This document shows, in pieces, positions 63,190 to 64,000 of a stretch of 64,000 nt of DNA (its first letter is position 1; each line of letters starts with the position of its first letter). A program made the position numbers and the translations under genes. The DNA is from Polaribacter glomeratus (lineage in GTDB: Bacteria > Bacteroidota > Bacteroidia > Flavobacteriales > Flavobacteriaceae). The stretch is taken from positions 1,181,718 to 1,245,717 of the forward strand of contig NZ_MSCM01000002.1 in NCBI RefSeq assembly GCF_002954665.1, in the 5' to 3' direction. Below the pieces are notes generated by a model that did not search any database, was not told the origin of the DNA, and was given only the letters and a program-made list of their open reading frames with translations.

Positions 63190-64000
63190 ATGTCAAAAAA
63201 ACCAAACATATTCATCGTTTACACAGGCGGAACTATTGGAATGATCAAAGATTATAAAACAAATGCATTAAAAGCATTTGATTTTAGTCGAATTTTAGAA
63301 AAAATACCTGAGCTAGAGCAGTTAAATTGTGTCATAAAAAGTGTTTCTTTTGATATTCCTATTGATTCATCCAACATGAATACGCAATATTATAAAGATA
63401 TTGTAGAAATTATTGAAGCTAATTATGACGATTTTGATGGATTTGTAATTTTAACAGGTTCAGATACGATGTCATATACATCTTCTGCGATAAGTTTTAT
63501 GATTGAAAACCTTCATAAACCAATAATTTTTACAGGATCTCAGCTACCAATTGGAGATTTAAGAACGGACGCAAAAGAAAATTTAATTACATCGATAGAA
63601 ATTGCAAGCGCCAGAAAAGACAATAAACCTATTATTTCTGAAGTTTGTTTGTATTTCGAATACAAGTTATACAGAGCAAACAGAACCACAAAAATTAATG
63701 CAGAACAATTTGAAGCTTTTGCTTCTATGAATTATCCGCCTCTGGCAGAAAGTGGCGTTCATTTAAACTTTAGTGAGCATTATATTTATAAACCATCTGC
63801 CGAAAAAAAGAAATTAATCATCAGAAAAAAACTAGTAACAGACATTTTAATCTTAAAATTGTTTCCAGGGATTACAGAAAAGGTTGTAAAAAGTATTTTA
63901 AATACTAAAGATTTAAAAGGCGTTATCTTAGAAACGTATGGATCTGGCAATGCGCCAGACGAAATTTGGTTCCTAAACTTATTAAAAGACGCGATTGCTA
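63190..64000 (+). CDS. ansA: type I L-asparaginase, 3' truncated by window end
   Basis: The first 270 codons of a cytoplasmic asparaginase, which hydrolyses asparagine to aspartate and ammonia. The start at 63190 gives MSKKPNIFIVYTGGTIGM, with the first catalytic Thr in TGGTIG. A second motif is VILTGSDTMSYTSSAISFM; most family members have HGTDT or HGSDT here, so His is replaced by Thr and the usual catalytic Thr by Ser. KPIIFTGSQLPIGDLRTDAKEN includes the catalytic-site lysine region. The frame is open to the last base. Confidence 0.93.
   Translation, partial: MSKKPNIFIVYTGGTIGMIKDYKTNALKAFDFSRILEKIPELEQLNCVIKSVSFDIPIDSSNMNTQYYKDIVEIIEANYDDFDGFVILTGSDTMSYTSSAISFMIENLHKPIIFTGSQLPIGDLRTDAKENLITSIEIASARKDNKPIISEVCLYFEYKLYRANRTTKINAEQFEAFASMNYPPLAESGVHLNFSEHYIYKPSAEKKKLIIRKKLVTDILILKLFPGITEKVVKSILNTKDLKGVILETYGSGNAPDEIWFLNLLKDAIA

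Overview
The window looks like chromosomal DNA of a marine-type member of the Flavobacteriaceae (Bacteroidota), close to Polaribacter or Tenacibaculum in style. The evidence is very AT-rich sequence, Bacteroidota promoters (TTG or TTTG, about 20 bases, then TAnnTTTG), a type IX secretion (T9SS) C-terminal sorting domain, an HU-CCDC81/SPOR protein, a DUF4292 lipoprotein, an OmpA protein with thrombospondin type-3 repeats, and atpD-atpC standing apart from the other ATP synthase genes. I see no rRNA, tRNA, CRISPR array, prophage or insertion sequence.

Layout. 1-3.6 kb: the 3' part of a C-terminal processing protease, a conserved protein whose C-terminal half resembles nucleoside phosphorylases/AMP nucleosidase, and a Wzz-like membrane protein. 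3.6-14.1 kb: a surface-polysaccharide cluster (rfbB, rfbA, rfbC, Wzx-like flippase, two Wzy/ligase-like proteins, three glycosyltransferases, a polyprenyl-phosphate sugar transferase), largely with overlapping genes; rfbD is missing. 14.2-21.1 kb: purD, a PhoR/PhoB-like two-component pair, a small T9SS cargo protein, a 3'-5' exonuclease and an ABC-F ATPase. 21.2-25.3 kb: an envelope operon (RmlA-like nucleotidyltransferase, TPR protein, DUF4292 lipoprotein, EnvC-like protein). 25.4-34.6 kb: small MscS channel, thioesterase, SPOR protein, dprA, a kinase-like conserved protein, then mfd with two membrane-protein genes.

34.7-42 kb is the most distinctive part. It is a metal-uptake divergon: a TonB-dependent receptor with a periplasmic thioredoxin-like protein on the minus strand, and opposite it a DtxR/MntR-type regulator, a membrane-anchored DtxR-FeoA fusion, and FeoB split into separate GTPase and membrane genes. 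A perfect 7-2-7 inverted repeat (TTTAGTC-TT-GACTAAA) lies between the two promoters and fits a DtxR-family operator, so regulator, outer-membrane import and inner-membrane import appear to form one circuit.

42-64 kb holds an AddA-like helicase-nuclease without an adjacent AddB, kbl, an OmpA-family protein, atpD-atpC, a lipoprotein/7-TM protein/histidine kinase/NarL-type regulator operon, rbfA, a LolC/E-like permease, dusB, an M28 peptidase opposite a TolB-like lipoprotein with two tandem EF-hand proteins, a SOUL-family protein, lepA, a zinc metallopeptidase and the 5' part of a type I asparaginase. Several intergenic regions contain structured elements that look dispersed rather than gene-specific, at about 19.1, 29.7 and 56.3 kb.
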